A stretch of DNA of 64,000 nucleotides. Origin: Symsagittifera roscoffensis. Taxonomy: Eukaryota > Xenacoelomorpha > Acoela > Convolutidae. Positions 37,001-45,286 of this stretch are shown piece after piece. Each line of letters starts with the position of its first letter. Within the stretch, counting starts at the first letter, position 1. The stretch is from positions 2,604,001 through 2,668,000 of the forward strand of contig NC_087068.1 of the NCBI RefSeq assembly GCF_963678635.1, read 5' to 3'. Below the pieces are notes generated by a model that saw only the letters and a list, made by a program, of their open reading frames with translations, made no database searches and was not told the DNA's origin. The translations under genes and the position numbers were made by a program.

Positions 37001-39700
37001 GAATATTTGAAGGGGCTTACGGAGAACTCTAACTTCAATCGGAGAGAGTATGGCACAGTGATGTCATCAGAAGCGAACGAAATCGGATTGGAAAAACTGC
37101 TAGAAATTTCTTGGAGGGCGGCCCTCCAGAAATACTTCGATGAGACGATGAATGCACCTGCTACTGTGGCAGCATACCTGGCTCATCCTTGCGTGAGAAC
37201 TGATCTGCAAATACGACTGGCTTGGTGCTTGATGGGCATCAAAAAGGCGGAGTATGAAGCCAGTAATGACTCGAAATCACGAGAACAGGAACTAGAGTTA
37301 ATGGAAGCTCTACGAGCATTGATTTCGAAAGACGATTCAGCGATAGCATGGGCTAAGCGTAAGGATGCCCTTTGCTTTGTCAGGTTCGTGGTGGATCGCA
37401 TCCCCACTCCTGTGTTGGGAGAATGTATAAAGATCATTCGGCAAAAGGGAGTTGATTGCGAAAGGAACTTCCTTAGGGCACTCCTAGAGCTATATCAGGA
37501 CATGCCATTGACCGTGCCAAGCAAGGAGTCGAATGATATGGAAAGCTATCGCAAGTTGGAAGAGGTGAGAAGATACTCCAACAAAGAATTGAGAGTGAGC
37601 AGAGACTTGATTGAAGCGGCCAGAGGACAAAAGGAGTTTGCAACACTAGGGAAACTGAAGTCGTTCCAATACGTGTCTGGCATACCGGGGATGGCGTATA
37701 ATCCCTTCGTGAACGAAGAAGCCAGGGAAGCATACTTCGACTACGAGCAAGTCACAGTGCTCAACTTCTGGGTTGAACGGATTAAGGAAATTGGAATGTT
37801 GATGGTGGAACAACCCAAGCTTGGAATTATTTTGGAAGAACGAGTGGTCGAACCCTCGATTCCCGAGCTAAAAGGGCAAGTGAGTTTTGATTGTGGTTCT
37901 TGGGACGGTCCCTTGAAAACCAGTCTAGTAGTGATGTGGGAACTCATGAAGCCTTCTTGGTGTCCCCATCCTAACGCAGGCTTAATCTGGGACATGACCG
38001 CGGATATCATGTTAGACCGGGATGATGATGCGAGTCTACATGATCTGGCCATGATACAACACCTGCTGGCCATGAGATTGACGAAGAAGAAGAGCAACCC
38101 GTCCACGGAGCTGTCCGAGGAAGGTACATCGAGTAATTGGTTGAAGCAAGGCACATGCTTGGCTCAACACAGTGGGATGGAAGGACATGTTTTTAACATG
38201 GGACACTGCCTGATTACGCTGAGCGAGCAGCATCGACAACTGGCACGATTGTACGGAAGATTGAGCATGTCAGATAAGAGTGCCATGGAGTTGGTCGCAG
38301 ACTGCCATGGGGTGACGGACGTAAACCTGATCACAGCCTTGGGATTTTGCAGCATGACGAGTTCGATAGAATCGCTCGAGTGCTTGGAGCGTGCCCATGA
38401 GCTAGTGACGTCCCTCAGCGTGGAAATATTCCCTGGAGCATTACAGACAGAGCAAAAGATTGGAGGCTGGCGAGAAGCTCTAGAAAACGAAATGAATCTG
38501 AAGGATAGTGAAGCCTATCACAGACCTACTGGTTCAAAATATATGGTGGGTTCAAGCTCCGCGCCATATTGTAATAGCAAGTATCCTACGCACATGGTAG
38601 TGATGGATGCTAGGACGCAACAAGTGTTGGTGGACCAACTTTTCTCTGTGCCAAAGTGCGTGAGGTTGGCCAGAATGTCAGAAAGGTCATATGACTTGTT
38701 GGCAAAGATCTTTCGGGCAGTCCCGAAGAGATCCGAAAGCGAGTTGCAAGACGTTGTGGGTGAAGAGTTCATGAGACTGAACGAAGGTAACGTGAGTGAG
38801 TTCCAGAAACAGAAAGCGAGTGGAGCGTTACCTACTGAATTCCCCACCATAGAAGAGAAAGACGATTTACATAGAATTCTGATGGAAGTGGAACCGTTGC
38901 TGGGAGCCTCAGGGTATCGGACCCGAAGGAACATAGTGAGAACCCATGGGGAGTATCCTTGCCACTGCTTGGCGCAGACGTTGTGGTACCCCAAACGCGG
39001 GAATCTGATCCTAGTATGGGACGTGGAGGAGTTGTACTCCACGGGGTTGCCCGATCAGAATCAACAAGTGTCAATCGTGGTGGTTAGCTCCATGCTAGCA
39101 GTGAGATGGTTGGAGGCTAACGCGGACACAAGTGAGCAGGAGACGGCCGTGCCGACTCCTGAACAGTTGAGCAACGTTAAAATGAGTCGTGAATTGGATC
39201 TTTTCAGAACCACCTGCAAGGTTCTGAGGATACCTAAAGCCATTGAAAGAATATGGTCAAGGCAAAGATTGATGCCTTGGTTCCGTGCAGTGATGACATC
39301 TTGGATGTATGAATGCGCGAAGCGTCACATGTCAAGGAACACGGAAGCCTATCAATCTTTCCAGCTAGATATAGGACCAGGAGCCTATAAACGAGCATTC
39401 TTGACGCACAGAAACGCGGTCACCACAGCGGTGAAGCGGGTAGCTGGAACGCCTTGTGTTACTGAAGATGAGAAGAAAGAGGTCTTAAGAGCTGACCTAG
39501 AACGAAACGTGAGCCTGTGTCTTCACAACAGCTTTTGCAGGAACCGGGAGCAGAAGGTGAATGTGGACTTGCTACCTTGTTGCAAACCGAGGCTGTTGGA
39601 ACAGGAGGGTTGGGGCACGGCCCGCAACTCTCTGGACATGTTAGAGAAAGTCCTGGAAGACAGTGACGCTGATCATCAGGATGGAGAAATGATGGAGTGA
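31028..39700 (+). CDS. Element A ORF2, giant 2890-residue protein with SGNH hydrolase domain
   Basis: The first ATG is 31028 (in-frame TGA at 30938). The N-terminus is helical, followed by a coiled coil at residues 150-225. A SGNH/GDSL-type domain spans about residues 395-570: IIGDSLVRDL with S404, GGAS, LGTNDVS with N453, and DGVHF with D547 and H550. A second, degenerate copy of this fold may lie at about 870-1060 (VVAGSDYLY, VVAGSNDH). The remaining 1,800 residues match ORF2 of element B but no family I know. They include an acidic linker, conserved cysteine segments (KPSWCPHPNA, CHNSFCRN-like end) and no clear membrane segment. SGNH enzymes are esterases; similar domains occur in CR1 LINE ORF1. 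The position resembles env. The frame is intact although gag-pol is broken. Confidence 0.85.
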   Translation: MGDTNELMEFLSASLGATLDEIYQRLIDCDFTREDPGLAMFVVALLNALGREGRGNRPTEVVLMLAFGESGTAERGRNRLMRWRRGEMSGHDLAREPGLGEQRDHRLGEMPLPVQPAQPIIGAKRQRDGPGPSHSVDSPTAAPPLKRVRVSEIEIQTSETIETLEKKERDQSELCAKLQEYRAIARERDEWKKKFEDLQVAYKEDEIKHLKELYMAKVSQVSPEILASMRSSEGSNDTRPRTTAQELCASRGPEVLDLRASKGPEAPQQTRPSASSQRFTIPDPSDTYLAPQFQESFNQVARAAMDEINRGTERTLARIVPSQRRDHSSNSSERATRTIACSAPGGVFEKSRVVDIRKNLMARHQFTQVPAEHPRACLNDMSWNPATNDQVIPPGSRHLIIGDSLVRDLNEIFVYGHTTILSFGGASVAQVIKMMEFQSEDHLDTLIIMLGTNDVSRAPVTPENKWEPLLVCLLNELKEKYRPKLVILCTIPPNPLVGTIAADFMNGNVTRWNEMTRSLVRNNPGELRLLDLENMLRMTDHIALTKDGVHFNTQRGRHWINDVFQTQLREAEQVSRATGSLARTNLTGGSRIRATVPESLANRLGPLATETVGAATVAPSSNVRDRLGTAPPPRPQSIGSRLGRSVEQNNRNNSQTASRRNDSPATTNPASTAGPSTSTVPAEGIESGSRLLWNRSDPSHWGQYKTDMSAKLNMNTLTCREDAMRMTGGESPTVSRLYRIPGVDWLLAEQEKFSSSTSLRHVDLDGLPHDNTFGPLNTRSLTDVRDRTRERTPPARKGKFQTENKPNNKHHKMYRQFAKPPGQTPGEYSRDYPRTTTVVGDDKRYGNLKAPIGDGLFAAYDPLDMKAAKYLVVAGSDYLYTPRSLFWPDVIFLTAPKLDWGQAIGMMISVRRVVSMEPQVIVVAGSNDHLQSRGLLSRLTDGSIPINEVIGEAIMTLLSAMAEVEAAARQRFTMNVVKVIFVLSPGYAALPEPLQFVYTMVTTIAEGIFNVIIPAPNRVVDLDNYYPSRSELPAVWADISSAIQGLRDCSTTRLVLDEVLGLELSNFARLLKLRPGVGDDHLLVQQVADDLWFRQMDQAENEQGRMIRKNMTSAEEDLMAMALRTKPHNNIWLYLSPRLCTLGEDAFEHAPAIIKEIHAYLKNLLNARELAGGKMLKLMQDVNTMSLDKFQADVLATKAQYERSDAILGGMGVGWTLIAMTYGRLGDLLVLLRYPEQLQGPSREFNAQLETASLKKMKDWRTLLLQYLLQQNRSVTGEDKVATNAGECKQYCGMPLLTDLAVMMRIDPLALVHGLREFVTVVYGPVMSFAFPDVQVKAYRNSVLYVNLVSVVDCSVLNWVEQSELRKLASDDRLFGRIAEPGWVLMDFNNHFKCRMGREDLSHIQFNPKLWNLRPVVKDTGEAVGVPQLPGAYAHAKENQQTWLPGSRPLPDQCPRYPPIRRMLLGVTSPIIAPRIGAARDAEKRMLKWSGGMEPRFISWNAAAAHTFDFSFPDAWSRKKIKALPSRRPEVSAETWNEVYSSADDLSRLKWSGEAKVVMLEVARESRGGSYITIEDLAPHGEELVEFLVDDELFYHAGDMAVPARPDSGTDARQGPSGPRPKPDADDDELMYQDDNDDGTGSKTEKPGETDLGALERDLLEYRFSEDDDGEVHGSLLLMAPSSFMSPTKEASADLSPIDPISQARECRSRDPQKLLHESPRRRKIEESMKISFLSTLPEEEWERYQMELEGKTGAIWSRVNFMEKSWDVIRRYGTQSIMKVGLNQPIMREVLEKIVSSMESDVLTESVTEDSADDQHVAKKLPVRRARKGLKRLKGKTGSRAMNPRVVKSRASAVVTSLASAGRSGESGQGDSATLTGGEKENLIPPMLLAGLTVTATRSKKTARTLADTKLEMEIISQCGSGGLEDYRPSRINMAKLKLEGQLDVVEYSRITVPESVHMGDPAGGYVEMLKARNSARGHLMAWSEKRAMQEYLKGLTENSNFNRREYGTVMSSEANEIGLEKLLEISWRAALQKYFDETMNAPATVAAYLAHPCVRTDLQIRLAWCLMGIKKAEYEASNDSKSREQELELMEALRALISKDDSAIAWAKRKDALCFVRFVVDRIPTPVLGECIKIIRQKGVDCERNFLRALLELYQDMPLTVPSKESNDMESYRKLEEVRRYSNKELRVSRDLIEAARGQKEFATLGKLKSFQYVSGIPGMAYNPFVNEEAREAYFDYEQVTVLNFWVERIKEIGMLMVEQPKLGIILEERVVEPSIPELKGQVSFDCGSWDGPLKTSLVVMWELMKPSWCPHPNAGLIWDMTADIMLDRDDDASLHDLAMIQHLLAMRLTKKKSNPSTELSEEGTSSNWLKQGTCLAQHSGMEGHVFNMGHCLITLSEQHRQLARLYGRLSMSDKSAMELVADCHGVTDVNLITALGFCSMTSSIESLECLERAHELVTSLSVEIFPGALQTEQKIGGWREALENEMNLKDSEAYHRPTGSKYMVGSSSAPYCNSKYPTHMVVMDARTQQVLVDQLFSVPKCVRLARMSERSYDLLAKIFRAVPKRSESELQDVVGEEFMRLNEGNVSEFQKQKASGALPTEFPTIEEKDDLHRILMEVEPLLGASGYRTRRNIVRTHGEYPCHCLAQTLWYPKRGNLILVWDVEELYSTGLPDQNQQVSIVVVSSMLAVRWLEANADTSEQETAVPTPEQLSNVKMSRELDLFRTTCKVLRIPKAIERIWSRQRLMPWFRAVMTSWMYECAKRHMSRNTEAYQSFQLDIGPGAYKRAFLTHRNAVTTAVKRVAGTPCVTEDEKKEVLRADLERNVSLCLHNSFCRNREQKVNVDLLPCCKPRLLEQEGWGTARNSLDMLEKVLEDSDADHQDGEMME

Positions 39701-40430
39701 AGATGACCAAAGAAGAGAAGAGAAGGAGAGAAAAACTTGATTGTATTTGTGTGCTAAAACTTAAACCAATCAACCAAGTTTTGATTATTGAACTTGTTAA
39801 ACTTTTTGTTTTGATCTAGTTTGGTCAGACCAAACTTTGAAAATGTTGCAATTGTTAAAATTGTTGAAATTGTTGATTTTAGTTACTACTATCTATGTAT
39901 GTATATAAGGAACATAGGTGAGTATATTTACCTATTTATTCACGACTGAAGTTTTTAACCTGTGTAAGACACAAATTCACTGTGGCGACATGGTAAGTTT
40001 GAGTAAACTCGCTCGGGAAGGGTGGGTAACTCAATAACTTTCCTAGCCACAGAGTTTCTTAGTTTTAATATGGAAAGGACCGCATAAATGACTGATTATA
40101 CTTGGTGAGTAGTGTTAAGTTAATTTTAACGGGTGCGTGGCCGTGCCACGTCCCACTTTTTAATCAGAGGCGAAAAGAAGTTTTATGGCGAGATGACGTA
40201 AGTAGTCAGAAAAGAAATTTTATCTAGGACCCTCCTCATGGTGCGAATTTTGTGAAAATGTTGAAAGGCAGTGAGATGTAGTACGATGCCATTTGTGAAC
40301 ACGTAGTGAGTTGAGGTGGAGTAGATAAATTTCATTTTCTTATGCGATTTGTAAGATTGATTACAGAAAACTGGATAACTACTTGACGATAACCCGGTGT
40401 TATGCGATCAATAGGGACATTGATGGAGAC
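39701..40430 (+). other. Element A 3' untranslated region
   Basis: About 730 bp lie between the ORF2 stop and the LTR-proximal motif. It is related by eye to 60648-61454 in element B (shared CACAAAGTTTCTTAG-like and GTAGTATGATGCCATTT-like words). No coding frame is seen. Confidence 0.7.
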
Positions 40431-40444
40431 TTGTCCGGGGAGTA
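40431..40444 (+). promoter_or_regulatory. LTR-proximal motif (polypurine-tract position) of element A
   Basis: TTGTCCGGGGAGTA abuts the 3' LTR start at 40445. Its GGGGAGTA core sits where the plus-strand primer is expected. It is shorter and less purine-rich than usual tracts. Element B has the same word at 61455-61467. Confidence 0.7.
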
Positions 40445-40833
40445 TGTGCCATTCTGCCAGATGACACAGCACAACCTTCCGGCGACATAAAAAAGAGTGA
40501 CTAAAGGCCTTATGAACAAAAAAGTGTTGCGACGGAGGGTCAGAATGTTCTAGAATTTTTATTTTTAAAATTTCGATTGGAAGAAGAACATTTCTGAGAA
40601 ATAGAAAAAAGACGGCCATTTTGAATAAAAAAAGACGAAAATCAGAACCACGATATAGATTGTGAAGAACAGTTGTATCAGAGACAGAAAAACACGGAGC
40701 CTCTTATCGTGGCAAAAACACACGATAAGGACCTTAGCGACAGATATTTGTGGAGACGGAGGCTTCAGTGGGGGGAAGAGAAATACCACGGAACCCTCCC
40801 GGGACACGAAATATAAGAGATAAGAGTGTTATC
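40445..40833 (+). repeat. LTR A, 3' copy, first part
   Basis: It matches 17119-17507 with one visible base difference. It ends with ATC, which is duplicated at 41754-41756 around inserted LTR B. Confidence 0.9.
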
Positions 40834-41753
40834 TGTGACATTCGACCAGAATGGCCAAAATGCAGTCTCTGCAGAATTCGGTATTTTAGCAGCAAGCCTT
40901 CCGAATTGGCGATTTAGAACGGATAAGGACGTTATTTGAACGATTAGCCAAACGGTGAAGGCTAGAAGATTCTGGAATTCTAATTTTTAAAAATTCGAAT
41001 TATGACGTCATATTTCTGAGAAACGTCAGAGACGGCCATTTTAGCTAAAATAGAAAAAAGAAACAGAACAACTTTTATCTGCGATTACGAACAGTACGAA
41101 ATCGAGACTAAAAAACAACAACGAACTACCGAACAGCAGAGGACGTTCCGAGTTGCAACTATTGTGCTGTTACAATAGTTGCAAGGCCGTTGCGAGCAAC
41201 GGTGAAGGGTAAAACCCAGCCTTCCGAGTTATTGTGAACTGGATATTAAGAAGCTTGATTCACCGGATTCAAGAATCCGGAAGGGTCTCGGGACGTGGAC
41301 TTTTATGAACTTATATTGAATTTTAGCATCCGTCATGTCCTGACTTGAATTTAATTAAGATCTTAGTTCGTTTTGACAAGAATGAGGAGCTAGAAGTAGG
41401 GGGGAAAGGGTTGATCCATCTTCGATGGAGATGATGATTTCTATCTACTGAACAAAAACAATAGTAATATAATAAGTAGTAGCCCTGTTTTTAGGAGTGA
41501 CCTCGTGGTCTGGGGATACTGAGACCCAGCCATGAGCTCACTAATTTTGCATGTAATTCAGTTAATTTGAGCGTTCTGGTCGAAGCCGGAGAACAGTAAC
41601 GTTTTTGTCAGCCTGATGTGAGAAAGACCACCGAAAAGTACTGGCTTGGTAGAGACGGTGAAAAACATGCAAAGCTCTGTTTAGACGCTAGCCAGTCGTC
41701 TTAAGACTTAGTTTTGTTATCCGTCGATATGTATCTTCCGGGCGAATGTTACA
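40834..41753 (+). repeat. LTR B, left copy, 920 bp
   Basis: It starts TGTGACATTC and ends GGGCGAATGTTACA. It contains a perfect 13-bp hairpin, TTGCAACTATTGT at 41153-41165 with its complement at 41172-41184. A second perfect hairpin, CCGTTGC-GA-GCAACGG, follows directly at 41187-41202. A CCTTCCG...CGGAAGGGT pair follows, like the leader modules. Confidence 0.9.
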
Positions 41754-42252
41754 ATCTCAAGAAAATCACGGGAGCGGAGGCTTGGTCCCCCAGAGACTGT
41801 CTATGTGAAGGGACTGTATAAACTGACTATAACAGCTGCTGTAATGTCCTAGATCTTAATTAACACCGTTATTATTTAATATTTCAGAGCATGAGTAGAT
41901 AGAAAAAAGGAAAGGGTCAATCCATCTCCAATGGATTTAATATAAAACTGTCACACAAAGACATAATAAAATAGGTTGTTCGAGCCGTGTTTTTAATGAC
42001 AATCACGTAGTCTGAGGATCCGAGACTCAGCTATGTGGTTGTGTTCGCATGCAAACGAAAGCTGATCAAAAGTCGTTTGACTGATGGCCTAAAAATGGTA
42101 ACTTTTTACTTTGCCCTAAACAGACCAGAAAATCAACTGGCAAGGTCGAGACGGTGAAAAACGAGTAGAATTAAGGTAACTGACGCCTGCCAGTCGTTGA
42201 TAGGTACTTTTTCTACGCTCCGTCGCTGTGTGATATTTGGGCGAATGTTACA
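41754..42252 (+). repeat. LTR A, 3' copy, second part
   Basis: After the ATC duplication it matches 17508-18003, with one visible difference, and ends ATGTTACA. The next bases, GGTGTCTC, resume the PLE. Confidence 0.9.
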
Positions 42253-42364
42253 GGTGTCTCATCCTTGTGTACCTTAGCTAAACCGTACAAACGGGCGGGT
42301 TGCCCCCCTGTTGATCTCATCTTAGAATATAAATGATCACTTATCTCGTCTCTTTTCAGTGATG
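42253..42364 (-). pseudogene. PLE 5' piece displaced by element A
   Basis: On the minus strand it reads an RT entry segment, LKRDEISDHLYSKM followed by GGQPARLYGLAKVHKDETP, the signature that precedes the LRPVLS segment found at 17118. The reading continues in frame once element A is removed. It starts abruptly beside the GTAATACGA duplication, so the PLE was 5'-truncated on insertion. Confidence 0.85.
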
Positions 42365-42649
42365 GTAATACGATAATATTGTAGTAGCCTTGTTTTTAGG
42401 AGTGACACAGTGGTCTTAGGATACTGAGACGCAGCCATGAGCTCACTAATTCTGCATGTAACTAAAATTTGCGCGGTTTGGCCCATAGCTTTTAAGCAAC
42501 GACTTTGTCGACCAAATGTTCCTGGACCACACATTGAACTGGCTTGGTAAAGACGGTTAAAAGCATGTGAAACTGAGTTTAGACGCTAGCCAGTCGTTCT
42601 AGAACCTAGCTTTATTTCCCGTCTGTATGTACTTCGGGCGATTGTTACA
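42365..42649 (+). repeat. LTR C, right part
   Basis: It resumes after the 9-bp GTAATACGA duplication with a GTAGTAGCCTTGTTTTTAGG box, like LTR B 41480 onward, and ends CGGGCGATTGTTACA. It belongs with 14578-15193. Confidence 0.85.
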
Positions 42650-42789
42650 TGTCGCTATAATTGAGTTTGCCCGTTTCACCTTAATTTTAATGTGATATTC
42701 AAATAAAAACTACGAACCAATCCACAAACCAAGATTTTTTTCTCGACCTTTCCATAACATTTCCCGTCAAATCGTGCTATCGGTCGCTT
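42650..42789 (-). pseudogene. LINE piece, copy 1
   Basis: It is identical to 63284-63423. On the minus strand it has decayed RT-thumb-like sequence linking the upstream LINE RT to the C-terminal part at 14577. It ends abruptly at the rearrangement junction. Confidence 0.65.
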
Positions 42790-44219
42790 ATATCAGTCAG
42801 GCATTTATATCAGTCAGGATCGTTACGATCAATTTTGTGGCCCGTTTGTGAGGCTTGTACTGTAGGGTTATTTGAGCATTTAAGCACGTTAATGATAAAT
42901 TGCGCCCAATCCGGAAGGGTCAGCTGATTTGCGCTCAATTCGGAAGGGTCCGGGGTGAAGACCGATCCGGCAAGCAGTACAGGGAACAACAGGAAGAGGC
43001 TCAACGACAACTACAATCGACTGTTGGGTATCGTTAACAAGTTTTGTATCCCTTTTGGTACAAAAAGTAGGATAGTAATCTGTGGGGGGCTCGACAGTGC
43101 TGCACTGTAGTGACCCTTCACCGAACTGCGAATATCCGAGTTAAGCACCTTAATTCGGAGATTAAACAAACCCGGAGGGGTATAGTATTACTAATATTAT
43201 TACTTATATAGCCTATATTAATAGTCTTATATCATTTTTCAGTCAAAAACAACGAAAACAGACCGGTTTTTAGGGTCAAAATAGCGATATTTTGATCCCC
43301 CCACAAGTCGCGATTTTTGAGATATCGATATTTTTTGAAACGGAAAAAAGCGCTAAGTTAGTGTGTTACATCGTAACTGCACTACTGTAATAAGTAGAAC
43401 CGGTTAACTTTAGTTCGGAAGTGGTTGGAACTAGTTTGGTACCAAAAACCAAATTTTCCCAATTTTTGATAGTAAGAAACACTAAAAATTTAGAAAATTT
43501 TTTGAAATTTTTGAGGTAGGACAGTAAAAATAGTTGTTCGGACAACGTCCACTAGTGAATCTACAAGTCTTAAAATCCGCTACCCGAAAGCCTTCCGGGT
43601 TGCAGAGAAATCGAACATAACGTGTTTGATTTGGTGGATTCATCAATCCGGAGGGGTCCAGGTAGCATAGTTTTTCGCAAATTTTTTCTACAATAGCGTT
43701 TTAGATCGGGTCTTTTGCATTGAACTAGAAGAGTATAGGCCTTCTGAGCTCGGATCAATAATTTTTAGGTCGAAAGGACCAGATTTGCGGAAAAAGTTAG
43801 GCGGAACCTATAAGAGAGAAAATTTTTTGAGTTCGAAAAAAAAGACGTTTTGGTTAATAACTTTGGAACTACTGATCATATCGAGTTGATCTTGGTACCA
43901 ATAGATCAGAAATTAGCTGAGCTTACTGATAGGATCAGAAATTTTTCGGAAAAGCGAGCGAGAAACGTTTTATAAGTTTTTCTAAAAAAAACCCTTATAC
44001 CCCTACCAAAAGTTGATAGCGATTGAACTAAGTAACTTAAGACAGTTCTAGACAAAAAGGGAGGGCTGAAGGCACAAGACAACCATAATAGAGTCGAAAT
44101 TAGGCAAGTGATAAGACCCTTCACCGTTAGTGTGAATTGTCAAATAAGTGCCTTAACTTCAATCCGGAGGGGTCTAGGAAAGGACCCTATACCCTTCCCA
44201 GTTAATTCAAACAGCATAA

Positions 44220-44515
44220 TAGCAACGCAGAACGTATCCGGAGGGGTATAAGCTGAAATTAAGAAAACTACAAAAAGCTACTTTGACAGAGCTAAGGGCT
44301 CCGAAGTCAGAGGGGTCCGAATCCGGAGGGGTCTACTTTCCACAAAACCGGAGGGGTCCGAATCCGGAAGGGTCTTATAGTCGCTAATTCGGAGGGGTCC
44401 AAATCCGGAGGGGTCTACTATTAACTAACTCGGAGGGGTCCCAATCCGGAGGGGTCTATATTCTGACAGTCCGGAAGGGTCCTATTTGTGCCAATCCGGA
44501 GGGGTATTATTTTAT
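44220..44515 (+). repeat. CCGGAGGGGTC array in leader B
   Basis: About twelve copies of CCGGA(A/G)GGGTC or TCGGAGGGGTC occur, often in pairs separated by 4-5 bases (GGTCCGAATCCGGA type). The array occupies the position of the ACCCTCCG array in leader A but has the complementary word as the majority form. Confidence 0.8.
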
Positions 44516-44737
44516 TAAGGACTTAGGTAAACGAAAGAAAGACTAAAGAGCGAGAGGTATTAGGTTATTAATACACAGGCTAGGTATCAGTGACTGCACT
44601 GGTAACTTGCCTCTCAAAAAGAACCAGACTAATACAAAACAGGTCCGAACTCGGATATTCGCGACACTAAGTCTAAATTAAAAAGAGCGTGACTCATTGG
44701 TGTGGATTGAAACATAATACGTTTTTGGGGAAAGTGA

Positions 44738-44893
44738 CTGCCCTGAGGATTTTAGTAGGTCTAGCTCGGGCAGTCCGAAGGCAGATAGGTAACACAGTAC
44801 TCGGTGGGTGCAATAGACGCCCACTTGAGAAAATAACTGCCTTCAAAGTTTTGTCTGTTTGGTGCAGCACCAAGCAGGGAAAGCTTTTTCTTT
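44738..44893 (+). ncRNA. Conserved three-hairpin RNA motif (leader B, single copy)
   Basis: It has the same fold as the pair at 20382-20725. Hairpin I pairs CTGCCC (44738) with GGGCAG (44768-44773). Hairpin II has outer stem GAAGGCAG/CTGCCTTC (44777-44784 with 44837-44844) and inner stem GTGGGTG/CGCCCAC (44804-44810 with 44818-44824). Hairpin III is TTGGTG/CACCAA (44859-44873). Conserved unpaired words are CTCG before the inner stem, TTGAGAA after it and AGCTTTTTC at the end. It ends about 394 nt before gag. Confidence 0.8.
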
Positions 44894-45286
44894 AAAAGAC
44901 AAGTTCGACTATTGTACTGCGACCGACTAAGAGTACAAGACACATACGTTTTTTTTATATATACATTCATATTGTGTCAATATATATTTTTTTTGTTTTT
45001 TGATTTTAAATCAACCTAAACTGTGCTTGATTGGGTAGTGAGTACACTATCTTTTAAATTGACTGATAACATCATATTGTGCTAGTTTCCAGATCTTTGG
45101 ACCGATAATCGGCTAGTGTGAATAAATTTTATACAAACTGTACTCTGACAACATACAGGGATTCGTGGTCACTATTTAATAGAATCTGGTGAAATTTATT
45201 GTGTTGTGTCATTATTATTGTTAATAAAACTATAAGGTCTCTAACAATTGAGTCAAGAGTAGGCATAGGAAAGTGACAAATAAAGA

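Larger units (their letters stand above)
17119..42252 (+). mobile_element. LTR retrotransposon A, Ty3/gypsy type, about 24.2 kb without the nested LTR B
   Basis: The boundaries are its 5' LTR start (17119) and 3' LTR end (42252), flanked by a GGT trinucleotide on each side; the PLE reads across once the element is removed. Internal order is PBS, long leader, gag-PR-RT-RNaseH-IN, Pol tail with macro-like domain, ORF2, LTR-proximal motif and LTR. I find only two differences between its LTRs (near 17396 and in the GAAAGCT-ATCAAAAG box near 17810), so the insertion looks recent. Gag-pol nevertheless has four breaks, while ORF2 is open. Confidence 0.85.
40834..42789 (+). repeat. 1956-bp direct repeat, copy 1 (copy 2 at 61468-63423)
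   Basis: Both copies contain LTR B, the second part of LTR A, the PLE 5' piece, the right part of LTR C and a piece of the LINE. They are offset by exactly 20634 bp with no difference that I noticed. Copy 1 is followed by the B leader, copy 2 by more LINE. This is the footprint of a tandem duplication or of a false join of two haplotypes. Confidence 0.9.
42790..45286 (+). other. 5' leader of element B, 5'-truncated (non-coding)
   Basis: The first bases show a 16-bp tandem word, TTATATCAGTCAGG repeated at 42788-42817, at the junction. Homology to leader A starts near 42850 (a TTTAAGCACGTTAATG box), so about 500 nt including the PBS are absent. It holds GACCCTTC...GGAGGGGT modules (for example 43112-43181 and 44115-44173), a CCGGAGGGGTC array, and one structured RNA copy. 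Confidence 0.75.

Noticed and set aside
42337-42534. 65-codon minus-strand frame, repeated at 62971-63168
   Set aside because: It lies in the LTR C remnant and PLE edge and is duplicated only because the whole 1956-bp block is duplicated.
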